A model generated the notes under the pieces. That model saw only the letters and a program-made list of their open reading frames with translations. It had not been told where the DNA came from and did not search any database. This document shows positions 10,027 through 17,674 of a stretch of DNA of 36,876 nt, piece after piece. Origin of the DNA: Prolixibacteraceae bacterium (GTDB lineage: Bacteria; Bacteroidota; Bacteroidia; Bacteroidales; Prolixibacteraceae); NCBI GenBank assembly GCA_016930365.1, contig JAFGGY010000177.1:1-36876 (forward strand). The letters are read 5' to 3'. The position numbers were made by a program, and so were the translations under genes. Within the stretch, counting starts at the first letter, position 1. Each line of letters begins with the position of its first letter.

Positions 10027-11706
10027 ATGACTGTACTTTTATTGCTATTGACACTTGCAGGTGCATCTGCTTTATTTTTATACGGCATGAAGCTTTTGAG
10101 CGAGTCGCTGCAAAAAATAATGGGCGACCGCATCAGGGCTATTCTGTCGTCAATGTCGTCGAATCGCATTAAAGGCATTCTTACCGGTATTTTTATAACC
10201 GCACTGATACAGTCGTCGTCGGCAACAACCGTAATGGTCGTTAGTTTTGTAAACGCGGGCATTCTTCGCCTTTTCGATGCCATAACCATCATTATGGGCG
10301 CTAATGTGGGTACTACCATTACCTCGTGGATTATTGCCGTTTTTGGTTTCGAAGTAAACTTTTCGATATATGCATTGCCCCTGATTGGCGTAAGCATTCC
10401 ATTGCTTTTTTCATCGCGCCGGAAAATTAAGAACTGGGGCGAAATGTTGCTCGGCTTTGCGTTGCTTTTTGTTTCGCTTCGCTTTATAAAAGAGGCCATA
10501 CCCCAGTTTGAAGCCGGATGGTCAGACCCGTTTTTTGGTTTTATAGCATCGTGGGGCTATTTGTCGTATCTAATTTTTATTGTATTTGGAGCTGTTGTAA
10601 CAGTAATTATTCGTTCGTCGAGTGCTATAATTGCGCTTACCATGGTGCTGGCATTAAACGGATGGATTGATTTTTACTCGGCAGCGGCAATGGTTATGGG
10701 CGAAAACGTTGGTACCACCCTGGCTGCCATCTCGGCTGCCCGTATTGCAAATGTTACCGCCAAACGTGCTGCGCTGGCTCACCTGTTTTTTAACCTTTTT
10801 GGTGTTGTATGGATTTTGGCCATCTTTCCGCTTTACATTAAAGGTTTTGCCTGGCTTTATGTTAGTATCGGGGGTGCAAATCCATTACAGCAAAGCATTG
10901 CCTCTCCACTCGCACTTGCCCTTTTTCATACCTTGTTTAACCTATTGAATGGCTTCATTTTAATTGGATTTTCAAAAAATATTGCACGTTTTGTAAGCCG
11001 CAAAATACCATCGACCAGCCAATCCGACAGCGAATTTAAACTGCGTCACATCAAAATTGGCCTTTTATCAACCCCCGATGCATCGCTTTTTCAGGCGAAG
11101 CGCGAAACAACCGTGTTTGCTGAAAAAGTACGAAAAATGTTTTTAAACGTCGAACGTGCTTTCGACGAAACTTCCGACCGCGAATATGCTCTTTTAAGTG
11201 AACGCATACGCGAAACTGAAGAATATGCCGACCGACTCGAAAAAGAAATAGCCACATACCTGACCAAAGTGGGCGAAGGACGCTTAAGTGAGTCCAGCTC
11301 GAAAAGCATGCGGGCGCTATTTAAAATGATTGACGACATTGAAAGCATTGCCGACTCGTGTATCAATATTTTAAATGCCATCGACCGGAAACACGAAATG
11401 AAAGTGCGCTTTCCGGAGCAAATTAACAACAACGTTCGACTGATGTTCAACATGGTACGCGATGCACTCGACATGATGGTTACTATGCTTACTCACAACG
11501 AAGAGCTGCCCTTAAGTATGGCTGTCGAAACCGAAAAAGAGATTAACAATTTTAGAGATATTTTGAAAAGCGAGCATCTGAATAACCTCGAAAAAGGAGT
11601 GTATAAATACGATGCCGGTATAGTTTATAACGATATTATTTCGCAATGCGAACGAATTGGCGATTATGCCATTAACGTTGACGAATCGTATAAAAATACC
11701 GTTTAA
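10027..11706 (+). CDS. Na/Pi cotransporter family protein with C-terminal PhoU-like domain
   Basis: This 559-residue protein has an inverted-repeat membrane domain (about 1-330) and a soluble helical PhoU-like domain (about 355-559). Repeat 1 contains QSSSATT (62-68) and GANVGTT (91-97); repeat 2 contains RSSSA (196-200) and GENVGTT (225-231). In NaPi-II transporters the paired QSSS motifs help bind sodium and phosphate, and here the second has arginine instead of glutamine. The PhoU-like part is rich in acidic and basic helices (ERIRETEEYADRLEKEI, MFNMVRDALDMM, YNDIISQCERIGDYAIN). The family imports phosphate across the inner membrane. The specific role, uptake versus homeostatic export, is not settled by sequence. 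Confidence 0.9.
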   Translation: MTVLLLLLTLAGASALFLYGMKLLSESLQKIMGDRIRAILSSMSSNRIKGILTGIFITALIQSSSATTVMVVSFVNAGILRLFDAITIIMGANVGTTITSWIIAVFGFEVNFSIYALPLIGVSIPLLFSSRRKIKNWGEMLLGFALLFVSLRFIKEAIPQFEAGWSDPFFGFIASWGYLSYLIFIVFGAVVTVIIRSSSAIIALTMVLALNGWIDFYSAAAMVMGENVGTTLAAISAARIANVTAKRAALAHLFFNLFGVVWILAIFPLYIKGFAWLYVSIGGANPLQQSIASPLALALFHTLFNLLNGFILIGFSKNIARFVSRKIPSTSQSDSEFKLRHIKIGLLSTPDASLFQAKRETTVFAEKVRKMFLNVERAFDETSDREYALLSERIRETEEYADRLEKEIATYLTKVGEGRLSESSSKSMRALFKMIDDIESIADSCINILNAIDRKHEMKVRFPEQINNNVRLMFNMVRDALDMMVTMLTHNEELPLSMAVETEKEINNFRDILKSEHLNNLEKGVYKYDAGIVYNDIISQCERIGDYAINVDESYKNTV

Positions 11707-11723
11707 AACTGAATTGATTTGTG

Positions 11724-11884
11724 ATGAAACGAGCATGAACTTTTTTAATCAAAAGATTCCCAAAGGCAATGATTAACCCCGATAGACATCGGGGCATGTG
11801 AGAGCGAAGCGGTTCCATACGTTTTTAAATTTAGAATTAAACTATGGAACAAATTATAAATTTTAAACGTATGAAACGAGCATG
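11724..11884 (+). repeat. Direct repeat of 14 bases in the homocysteine-operon leader
   Basis: ATGAAACGAGCATG occurs at 11724-11737 and again at 11871-11884. The first copy followed by A forms a tiny frame, Met-Lys-Arg-Ala-stop. The second follows CGTATG, the same context as the real start codon at 11983 (CGTATGAAAAC). Confidence 0.7.
11777..11794. repeat. Small palindromic hairpin, CCCCGAT type
   Basis: CCCCGAT-AGAC-ATCGGGG is a perfect 7-base stem with a 4-base loop. A related hairpin, CCCCGA-AAAA-TCGGGG, lies at 11929-11944. Hairpins of this sequence type are, to my recollection, common in intergenic DNA of Bacteroidota; no T run follows either one, so they are not obvious terminators. 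Confidence 0.7.
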
Positions 11885-11982
11885 TAAAACGATCGCATCC
11901 AAGAGGATGATTACATACATGCGAGTTCCCCCGAAAAATCGGGGCAGGCATACGATACCATAAAATCAAACAATTTAATCGT

Positions 11983-13149
11983 ATGAAAACATACCACGAA
12001 ATAAACGAAAAGATAAGAAAGGGCCAAGCTGTTGTGGTAACTGCCGAGGAGGTGGCAGCCATGGCCAGGGAGGCATCGCCCGAAGAAATTGCCGAGAAGG
12101 TTGATGTGGTAACCACTGCAACCTTTGGTGCAATGTGCTCAAGCGGGGCTTTTATCAATTTTGGACATGCCGACCCGCAAATCCGGATGGAAAAAATACG
12201 GCTCAACGGAGTGCCTGCCTACGAAGGGCTTGCTGCGGTTGATACCTACATTGGTGCTACGGCTGTTCATCCCGATAATCCGATTTATGGCGGCGCTCAT
12301 GTAATTGAAGAGTTGATAAGCGGAAAAGACGTGGTGCTCGAAGCCTGGGGCAAAGGTACCGACTGCTATCCGCGTAAGCATATTAAAACAGTCATCAACA
12401 AAAATTCGGTTAACGAGATGTTTATGTTTAACCCGCGTAATGCCTATCAAAATTACAATGTTGCGGTAAACACTACTTCGTCAACCAAATATACCTACAT
12501 GGGTACCTTGTTGCCGAACCTGCGTAACGCCACGTATTCAACCTCGGGCGAGCTCAGCCCCTTGTTAAACGACCCCGAATTCAGAACCATTGGTATTGGC
12601 ACCCGCATATTTATTGGTGGAACAACCGGCTACGTGGTTTGGCCAGGCACACAATTTAACACATCGAAGCCTAAAAACGAGCTGGGAGTTCCGGTTTCGA
12701 ATGCTGCCACCATTGCTGTTATTGGCAATATGAAGAACATGAGCAGCGAATTTATCAAAGCGGCTTATTACGAACGATACGGGGTGAGCATGTTTATCGG
12801 TATTGGCATTCCGATACCGATACTCGATGCCGATATGGCTCGGCGCGTTTCGATAAACAACAGCCAGATTGAAACTTCTGTGCTCGATTATGGTACGGTT
12901 GGTACGCCTAAGCTGGGTCAGGTTACCTACGAACAGCTTCGCTCGGGAACCATTAAAGTGAATGGCAAAAAAGTACGCACAGCGCCCGTAGCTAGTTTGA
13001 GCAAGGCACGGCACATTGCAGCGCTGCTTAAAAACCAGATCCAAAAAGGTGAATTTATGTTGCAGCAGCCGGTTGAACTTTTCCCTGAAAATACATCGCT
13101 GAACAGTTTGCAGGAAATTGACCCCGAAAGCAAAGGAGGTGCATTATGA
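11983..13149 (+). CDS. Homocysteine biosynthesis protein, HcyBio/DUF39 (COG1900) family
   Basis: The 388-residue protein belongs to the HcyBio family. In methanogens a member (MA1821) is needed to make homocysteine from aspartate semialdehyde and sulfide. Conserved-looking cysteines are C52 in TFGAMCSSGAF and C128 in GKGTDCYPRKH, matching in spacing the two reactive cysteines described for the archaeal enzyme. Glycine-rich segments such as IGIGTRIFIGGTTGYV and MFIGIGIPIPILDADMARR are typical. It ends without the C-terminal CBS pair found in longer archaeal homologues. The next gene, an NIL-ferredoxin, overlaps its stop by 4 bases (ATGA), so the two are translationally coupled. The start at 11983 lies in an inverted repeat arm. 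Family firm; activity inferred. Confidence 0.9.
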   Translation: MKTYHEINEKIRKGQAVVVTAEEVAAMAREASPEEIAEKVDVVTTATFGAMCSSGAFINFGHADPQIRMEKIRLNGVPAYEGLAAVDTYIGATAVHPDNPIYGGAHVIEELISGKDVVLEAWGKGTDCYPRKHIKTVINKNSVNEMFMFNPRNAYQNYNVAVNTTSSTKYTYMGTLLPNLRNATYSTSGELSPLLNDPEFRTIGIGTRIFIGGTTGYVVWPGTQFNTSKPKNELGVPVSNAATIAVIGNMKNMSSEFIKAAYYERYGVSMFIGIGIPIPILDADMARRVSINNSQIETSVLDYGTVGTPKLGQVTYEQLRSGTIKVNGKKVRTAPVASLSKARHIAALLKNQIQKGEFMLQQPVELFPENTSLNSLQEIDPESKGGAL

Positions 13150-13574
13150 GAATGGTAAAAAGACGTTACGTGCTAAAATTTCCGCCTAAAAGTGGCGATA
13201 AACCGTTAAGCTATGTGCTGGTAAAAGATTACGACATCCGGATTAATATATTGAAGGCCGAAGTGGTACCAGGCAAACGGGGGAATTTACTACTCGAACT
13301 TCAGGGCAGGCAAACAAATATTACCCAGGGAATTAATTATCTGAAATCGCAACAAATAGAATGTACCCCGCTCGATAAAACCATTACTCTTGAACAGGAC
13401 AAATGCATTCACTGCGGTAATTGTACGGCTGTTTGTTTTGCCGGTGCTTTAACCATGCACCCCGAAACCTGGGAACTTCAGTTCGATAAAAGCAAATGCA
13501 TTGTTTGCGAGTTATGCCTCAAGGCCTGCCCGCTTAATCTTTTCGAAATCGATTTTCACGACGATGCCGAGTAG
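13146..13574 (+). CDS. NIL-domain ferredoxin partner of the homocysteine biosynthesis protein
   Basis: This 142-residue protein has an N-terminal NIL domain (about 5-75), an alpha/beta substrate-binding fold also seen in methionine importers. It is followed by two [4Fe-4S] sites: C87, C90, C93, C97 (CIHCGNCTAVC) and C118, C121, C124, C128 (CIVCELCLKACP). This matches the archaeal partner MA1822, thought to supply electrons or sulfur to the HcyBio enzyme. In the first cluster the residue after the fourth cysteine is phenylalanine rather than proline. The start overlaps the previous stop as ATGA, and its own end overlaps the next gene by 11 bases. A second in-frame ATG two codons later is possible. 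Confidence 0.92.
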   Translation: MRMVKRRYVLKFPPKSGDKPLSYVLVKDYDIRINILKAEVVPGKRGNLLLELQGRQTNITQGINYLKSQQIECTPLDKTITLEQDKCIHCGNCTAVCFAGALTMHPETWELQFDKSKCIVCELCLKACPLNLFEIDFHDDAE

Positions 13575-14328
13575 CCCAAAAGGCATACAACCCCGTTTTT
13601 ACCGCAACTTAATGGGGCAGGGGCGTTTCAAATCGTTTGTGGTGGGATACAAAGATTCCGATTTATGGCTGGGGGTCGATGCCGAAAGCTATTCGCCCCT
13701 GATGCCCGAATTTGCCCGAGAATGCCTTGTTGAACTTCGAAAATCGCTCGAAGCTTATATTGTTCGTTATCCCGAATTTGCAACTTCGTTTTGCCCGGTT
13801 CGATGTCAGCCCGATGCACCACCGGTAGCAAAATCTATGTGTAATGCTGCACATAAAGCGAATACAGGTCCGATGGCTGCTGTGGCCGGTGCATTTTCTG
13901 AATTTATAGCCAAAGCCATCGATTCGGAGTTTGGTGTACACGAAATTGTGGCCGAAAACGGGGGCGACTTATTCCTTAAAATTGAATCCGACCTGGTACT
14001 GTCGGTCTATGCCGGTGCCTCGGCTTTATCGGGTAAGGTTGGCTTAAAAATACCGGCAGCCTTGTCGCCGCTGGGGGTATGTACCTCGGCGGGTACAGTT
14101 GGCCCATCAGCCAGTTTTGGCCAAGCCGACGCTGTTGTCGTAGCTGCTGCCGATACCGCTACTGCCGATGCTTTTGCCACGGCCATTGGTAACCGGGTTC
14201 AAACATCCGAAGACATAGAGCAGGCTCTGAAAATTTTTGATTCAAACTTGCCGATGAAATCGCTTCTGATTATTTGTGATGATAAAATGGGGGTTAAGGG
14301 CGAAATTGAACTTTCTTTGTTACGCTGA
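13564..14328 (+). CDS. UPF0280 family protein (COG2122), ApbE-like fold
   Basis: I start this 254-residue protein at the ATG at 13564 (MPSSPKGIQPRFYRNLM). The frame is open for 21 further codons upstream, but those lie inside the ferredoxin gene. Family features are FYRNLMGQGRFKSFVVGYKD, the long segment with TGPMAAVAGAFSEFIAKAI (about 113-131), VAENGGDLFLKI, and GVCTSAGTVGPSASFGQADAVVVAAAD, which recall the flavin-transferase ApbE fold. COG2122 (MA1715 in Methanosarcina) was linked genetically to the same homocysteine pathway as HcyBio and NIL-ferredoxin. Finding all three overlapping here supports a common pathway; the biochemical step of this one is unknown. Confidence 0.88.
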   Translation: MPSSPKGIQPRFYRNLMGQGRFKSFVVGYKDSDLWLGVDAESYSPLMPEFARECLVELRKSLEAYIVRYPEFATSFCPVRCQPDAPPVAKSMCNAAHKANTGPMAAVAGAFSEFIAKAIDSEFGVHEIVAENGGDLFLKIESDLVLSVYAGASALSGKVGLKIPAALSPLGVCTSAGTVGPSASFGQADAVVVAAADTATADAFATAIGNRVQTSEDIEQALKIFDSNLPMKSLLIICDDKMGVKGEIELSLLR

Positions 14329-14375
14329 TTTTCTTAATTTAGCATCGTATTATACATAAATTCAAAATTCAAGAA

Positions 14376-14996
14376 ATGATGAAGATTTTTTTCCTGTCAA
14401 TTGCCCTTTTTTTTACATTTAATTTGTCTGCTCAGCATATTGAACTGCCCCAGCCCGAAAAAACGGGTGGGATGCCATTGATGGAAGCCCTGAATAACAG
14501 GCGTACTGTGCGTTCTTTTCAGTCGAAAGACCTGACACTACAACAGTTGTCAAACTTGTTGTGGGCGGCGTGGGGTATTAATCGCGAAGGCGGAAAACGA
14601 ACAGCTCCATCGGCACGTAACTTTCAGGAAACCGACCTGTATGTACTGCTCAAAAACGGTGTTTATCTTTACGAAGCTTCGAAAAACCAATTGGTTTTTG
14701 TGTCTGATAAAGATGAGCGAGAATATGCAGGTTCGCAAAATTTCATTAAAGATGCTCCGGTTCAGCTGGTTTTGGTTGCCGACCTCGACCGCATTAGCGG
14801 CGGCTCGTCTGGTAAGCTGAATACGGCTTATATTGATGCCGGATATATTTCGCAGAACATATACCTGTGGTGTGCTTCCGAAGGGCTGGGTACGGGAGCC
14901 CGAGCCATGATTAACCAAGAAGAGCTTGGCCCGAAATTAAAGCTCAACTCCAATCAGAAAATAATTATTGCACACAGCGTCGGGTACGAAAAATAG
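14376..14996 (+). CDS. Exported nitroreductase-family flavoprotein (SagB-like)
   Basis: The 206-residue protein begins with a signal peptide (MMKIFFLSIALFFTFNLSAQ), so it should act in the periplasm, unlike most nitroreductases. The nitroreductase fold is shown by ALNNRRTVRSFQSKDL (about 39-54), with arginines that bind FMN phosphate, LLWAAWGINREGGKRTAPSARNFQ (in parts about 62-86), DAGYISQNIYLWCASEGLGTGARAM, and the C-terminal IIIAHSVGYEK. Many such proteins oxidise or reduce small molecules with FMN; the substrate is not predictable. It is 47 bases downstream of the UPF0280 gene on the same strand, so cotranscription with the homocysteine operon is possible. It converges on sucD with a 9-base gap. 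Confidence 0.87.
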   Translation: MMKIFFLSIALFFTFNLSAQHIELPQPEKTGGMPLMEALNNRRTVRSFQSKDLTLQQLSNLLWAAWGINREGGKRTAPSARNFQETDLYVLLKNGVYLYEASKNQLVFVSDKDEREYAGSQNFIKDAPVQLVLVADLDRISGGSSGKLNTAYIDAGYISQNIYLWCASEGLGTGARAMINQEELGPKLKLNSNQKIIIAHSVGYEK

Positions 14997-15005
14997 CGGT
15001 CGGTG

Positions 15006-15923
15006 CTAATACCTGCAATCTTCAGCATTGTTGCAATGGCACTTCCCGGTACGTTCGCGCAGAGCCAGGCACATTTGATGCCCAATATCGGCAGCGGTAA
15101 GCGCAACCATTACCCCGGCATCCTGTAAGGCTTTAATTTTGCTTTCGGCGGTTCCTTTCGAGCCGCTTATTATGGCGCCTGCATGCCCCATTCGTTTGCC
15201 TTTGGGGGCCGATGAGCCTGCAATGAATGCCGAAACCGGTTTTTGAACATTCGATTTAATGAATTCGGCTGCTTCTTCTTCGTCGCTGCCGCCAATTTCG
15301 CCAATAAGAACAATACCTTCGGTTTCGGGGTCGTCGTTAAACATTTTGATGACGTCGATGTGGTTAAGCCCGTGGATAGGGTCGCCACCAATGCCCACTG
15401 CGGTGCTTTGCCCCAGGCCGGTAAGTGTAGTTTGATGTACCGCTTCGTAGGTGAGCGTTCCCGAGCGAGATACAATGCCAATTTTCCCTTTTTTATGAAT
15501 GAAACCCGGTGCTATGCCTACTTTGGCTACATCGGCTGTAGTAATGCCCGGACAATTGGGGCCGATAAGTATCGAGTCGGATTTTTTTAGGTATTGGTGT
15601 ACGTTTAGCATGTCGCGTACGGGTATGCCTTCGGTAATGGCCACAATGAGCTTTATCCCGGCATCGGCGGCCTCGATAATGGCATCGGCGGCATACGGAG
15701 CCGGAACAAATATCATAGTGGTATTGGCTGCTGTTTTGGTTACAGCTTCTTTAACATTGCCAAAAACCGGAAATCCTTCGATGCTGCTTCCCGCTTTTTT
15801 GGGGTTAACGCCTCCTACCACATTGGTGCCGTATTCGTGGCAGCGTAAGGTATGAAACAATCCGGCTTTACCGGTAATCCCCTGGGTGATGAGTCGTGTA
15901 TTTTTATCAACTAGTATGGCCAT
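15006..15923 (-). CDS. sucD: Succinyl-CoA ligase alpha subunit, with a cysteine-containing C-terminal tail
   Basis: This subunit carries the phosphohistidine of succinyl-CoA synthetase, which interconverts succinyl-CoA and succinate with nucleotide triphosphate formation in the TCA cycle. Visible features are the CoA-binding Rossmann N-terminus ([18 protein letters not shown], 8-25), [20 protein letters not shown] (121-140), [20 protein letters not shown], and the active histidine H247 in [12 protein letters not shown]. The 305-residue length exceeds the usual 288-292 because of the tail [15 protein letters not shown], with cysteines at 295, 297 and 303. I see no sign of frameshift in the frame. 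It starts 8 bases after sucC ends. Confidence 0.95.
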   Translation of the reverse strand: MAILVDKNTRLITQGITGKAGLFHTLRCHEYGTNVVGGVNPKKAGSSIEGFPVFGNVKEAVTKTAANTTMIFVPAPYAADAIIEAADAGIKLIVAITEGIPVRDMLNVHQYLKKSDSILIGPNCPGITTADVAKVGIAPGFIHKKGKIGIVSRSGTLTYEAVHQTTLTGLGQSTAVGIGGDPIHGLNHIDVIKMFNDDPETEGIVLIGEIGGSDEEEAAEFIKSNVQKPVSAFIAGSSAPKGKRMGHAGAIISGSKGTAESKIKALQDAGVMVALTAADIGHQMCLALRERTGKCHCNNAEDCRY

Positions 15924-15931
15924 AGTGAATG

Positions 15932-17092
15932 TTATTTTTGAGTTACAGAGACGGATTTGCGTGCGGCATCGTCGAGGTTGTTGGCGCTAATAATGTTGAG
16001 CCCCGACTGGTCGATAATTTTCTTACCGATATCGACATTGGTGCCTTCGAGGCGAACAACAAGCGGCAGCTTAAGGCCGCTCGACTTAACGGCCGCAACA
16101 ATGCCATTGGCAATGGTGTCGCATTTCATTATTCCGCCAAAAATATTTACCAGTATGCATTCAACTTTACTATCGGATGAAATAATCTCAAATGCCTTGG
16201 TAACAGCTTCTTCGGTTGCCGATCCGCCAACATCGAGAAAATTAGCGGGTTCGCCGCCGTTATGCTTAATCGAATCCATGGTAGCCATTGCCAGCCCTGC
16301 GCCGTTTACCATACAGCCGATATTGCCATCGAGCGAAATGTAGCTCATGCCAAATTTCGATGCTTCAATTTCGGCTTCGTTTTTTTCGGCATCAGGGTCG
16401 CCCCCGGTTTCTTTTTGCCGGTAAACCGCGTTATCGTCAATGTCGAACTTACAGTCGAGCAACTCCAGTTTGTTTTCGTCGGTTATGGCCAGGGGGTTTA
16501 TCTCAATTAGGGTGGCATCGTATTTCAGATACACGTTGTACAATTTCTGAAGAATATCGCCAAGTTGTTCTTTTAACGTATTGTCGAGCCCCAAAAAGTC
16601 GGCCGCTTTGGTTTTAAGGTCTTCAGATAAAGATTTTCCGAATTCGGGATAAAGACGTAAAATTCGATCCGGAGTTTTTTCGGCTACTTCTTCAATGTCA
16701 ACGCCACCATCGGGCGAAATCATAATCAGCGGACTCACTTTTGCACGGTCGAGCAAAATAGCCAGGTAGAACTCGTGGAGCGCATTGCCGGCTTTTTCGA
16801 GCAATACCGAATGTACGCTAACGCCTTCGGGACCGGTTTGGTGGGTAACCAGTTGCATTCCAATTATTTCAGAAGTGAATTTTGTGGCCTCTTCGGGGGT
16901 GCTGTATCGTTTTATGCCACCGGCCTTGCCGCGTCCGCCAGTGAAAGCCTGCGCCTTCACCACACCCTCAGTGAAGCTAACTTTACTAAGTGCTTCGCGA
17001 ACATCGCCGGCTTTGCGTACATGGATGCTGTCGGGGACAGGCAAGCCTGCCTTACGTAGTAGCGCTTTTGACTGGTATTCGAGTAGTTTCAT
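15932..17092 (-). CDS. sucC: Succinyl-CoA ligase beta subunit
   Basis: This 386-residue ATP-grasp subunit partners with sucD and binds the nucleotide and succinate. The sequence shows the N-terminal [36 protein letters not shown] (about 45-60), EINPLAIT (about 198-205) with the metal-binding region [31 protein letters not shown], and the C-terminal phosphate-handling loop [17 protein letters not shown]. Length and motif order are normal. It is the first gene of a two-gene operon; a weak box (TATCTTTC on the minus strand at 17117-17110) lies upstream. Nucleotide preference (ATP or GTP) is not clear. Confidence 0.96.
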   Translation of the reverse strand: MKLLEYQSKALLRKAGLPVPDSIHVRKAGDVREALSKVSFTEGVVKAQAFTGGRGKAGGIKRYSTPEEATKFTSEIIGMQLVTHQTGPEGVSVHSVLLEKAGNALHEFYLAILLDRAKVSPLIMISPDGGVDIEEVAEKTPDRILRLYPEFGKSLSEDLKTKAADFLGLDNTLKEQLGDILQKLYNVYLKYDATLIEINPLAITDENKLELLDCKFDIDDNAVYRQKETGGDPDAEKNEAEIEASKFGMSYISLDGNIGCMVNGAGLAMATMDSIKHNGGEPANFLDVGGSATEEAVTKAFEIISSDSKVECILVNIFGGIMKCDTIANGIVAAVKSSGLKLPLVVRLEGTNVDIGKKIIDQSGLNIISANNLDDAARKSVSVTQK

Positions 17093-17181
17093 AGTCTGTG
17101 CTTAATGTCGAAAGATAAATAATAAAAATTAACAAATTATTTTATGGGAATGTTCAGCATATAGGGCATTCGGGCTTAAGC

Positions 17182-17222
17182 ATTAATTTTCTGCAAATAA
17201 TTAATCGGAATAATTAACTTTG
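17182..17222 (+). promoter_or_regulatory. Predicted promoter and inverted repeat upstream of rbfA
   Basis: TAACTTTG (17215-17222) fits the TAnnTTTG box, 12 bases before the ATG at 17235. The upstream element is weak (CTG at 17191-17193, spacer 21). An inverted repeat, ATTAATT (17182-17188) and AATTAAT (17199-17205), overlaps the upstream half and may be an operator. Confidence 0.45.
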
Positions 17223-17234
17223 CTGCTTAAAAGT

Positions 17235-17585
17235 ATGAATATGTATTCGATAAGACAAAATAAAGTTTCCCGCTTGCTGCAGAAAGACCTGGCAACTATT
17301 TTCCAGGAATTGACGCGCTCGTCGATTAAAGGGAGAATGATTTCGGTAACCGTGGTACGTGTGTCGAAAGATTTAGCGGTGGCTAAGGTTTACCTGAGCA
17401 TATTTCCATCGGAAGGCGCTTCCGAAACTTTGAATCTGATAAAACAACTTTCGGGGCAAATTCGCGGAGAGTTAGGCCGTAAGGTAGGCAAACAATTGCG
17501 AATTGTGCCCGAACTCGCTTTTTTTCTCGACGATAGTCTTGATTATATCGACCATATTGATGATGTTTTAACTCAAAAACCCTAA
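17235..17585 (+). CDS. rbfA: Ribosome-binding factor A
   Basis: This 116-residue protein matches RbfA, a 30S-subunit maturation factor that acts on the 16S rRNA 5' region. Family features are the N-terminal IRQNKVSRLLQKDLATIFQ, the KH-like core with MISVTVVRVSKDLAVAKVYLSIFP, the segment LSGQIRGELGRKVGKQLRIVPELAFFLDDSLD, and the DHIDDVL tail. Start choice: ATGs at 17235 and 17241 are both plausible; a TTG at 17220 overlaps the promoter box and is less likely. The next gene follows after 89 bases without an evident terminator. Confidence 0.93.
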   Translation: MNMYSIRQNKVSRLLQKDLATIFQELTRSSIKGRMISVTVVRVSKDLAVAKVYLSIFPSEGASETLNLIKQLSGQIRGELGRKVGKQLRIVPELAFFLDDSLDYIDHIDDVLTQKP

Positions 17586-17674
17586 AAATGCAACACGAAC
17601 CTTTAAAAATCTCGCCAGAATTAATCAAGTGGTGAGCGTTTTTTAAAATCATCTTTAACAGGGTATTCTATTTC

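Larger units (their letters stand above)
11707..11985 (+). promoter_or_regulatory. Structured leader of the homocysteine operon with sequestered start codon
   Basis: The gap holds several overlapping inverted repeats. GTTCCATA (11812-11819) pairs with TATGGAAC (11843-11850). CATACGTTTTTAAATTTA (11816-11833) pairs almost fully with TAAATTTTAAACGTATG (11857-11873) and shares its left arm with the first, so the two exclude each other. CATCC-AAGA-GGATG (11896-11909) is nested in TCGCAT/ATGCGA (11893-11898, 11919-11924). Finally CATACGAT (11949-11956) pairs perfectly with ATCGTATG (11978-11985), whose last three bases are the start codon. No known SAM riboswitch consensus is recognisable. Either an RNA switch or clustered palindromic repeats would explain it. 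Confidence 0.5.

Noticed and set aside
9864-10499. 211-codon minus-strand frame overlapping the Na/Pi cotransporter
   Set aside because: Opposite-strand shadow of a gene with clear family motifs; it also overlaps the MMPL start and both promoters.
11844-11963. 39-codon frame in the homocysteine leader beginning ATGGAACAAATT
   Set aside because: It is built from the palindromic arms, has no protein-like composition beyond a basic bias and no promoter or conserved features. I treat it as a by-product of the repeats, though a short leader peptide is not excluded.
11707-11982. Known SAM-type riboswitch
   Set aside because: The conserved SAM-I core and the SAM-II/SAM-V pseudoknot consensus as I recall them are not visible; only the generic structure is.
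11745-12206. 153-codon minus-strand frame across the leader and the start of HcyBio
   Set aside because: Antisense shadow with no family resemblance, crossing the repeat-rich leader.
15006-15050. Frameshift at the 3' end of sucD explaining the cysteine tail
   Set aside because: The frame is continuous and ends in a normal stop, and the convergent nitroreductase gene leaves a plain 9-base gap. No alternative frame restores a more usual end.
17588-17635. 15-codon frame between rbfA and the LolC/E-type gene (MQHEPLKISPELIKW)
   Set aside because: Too short to support and without any promoter or conserved feature.
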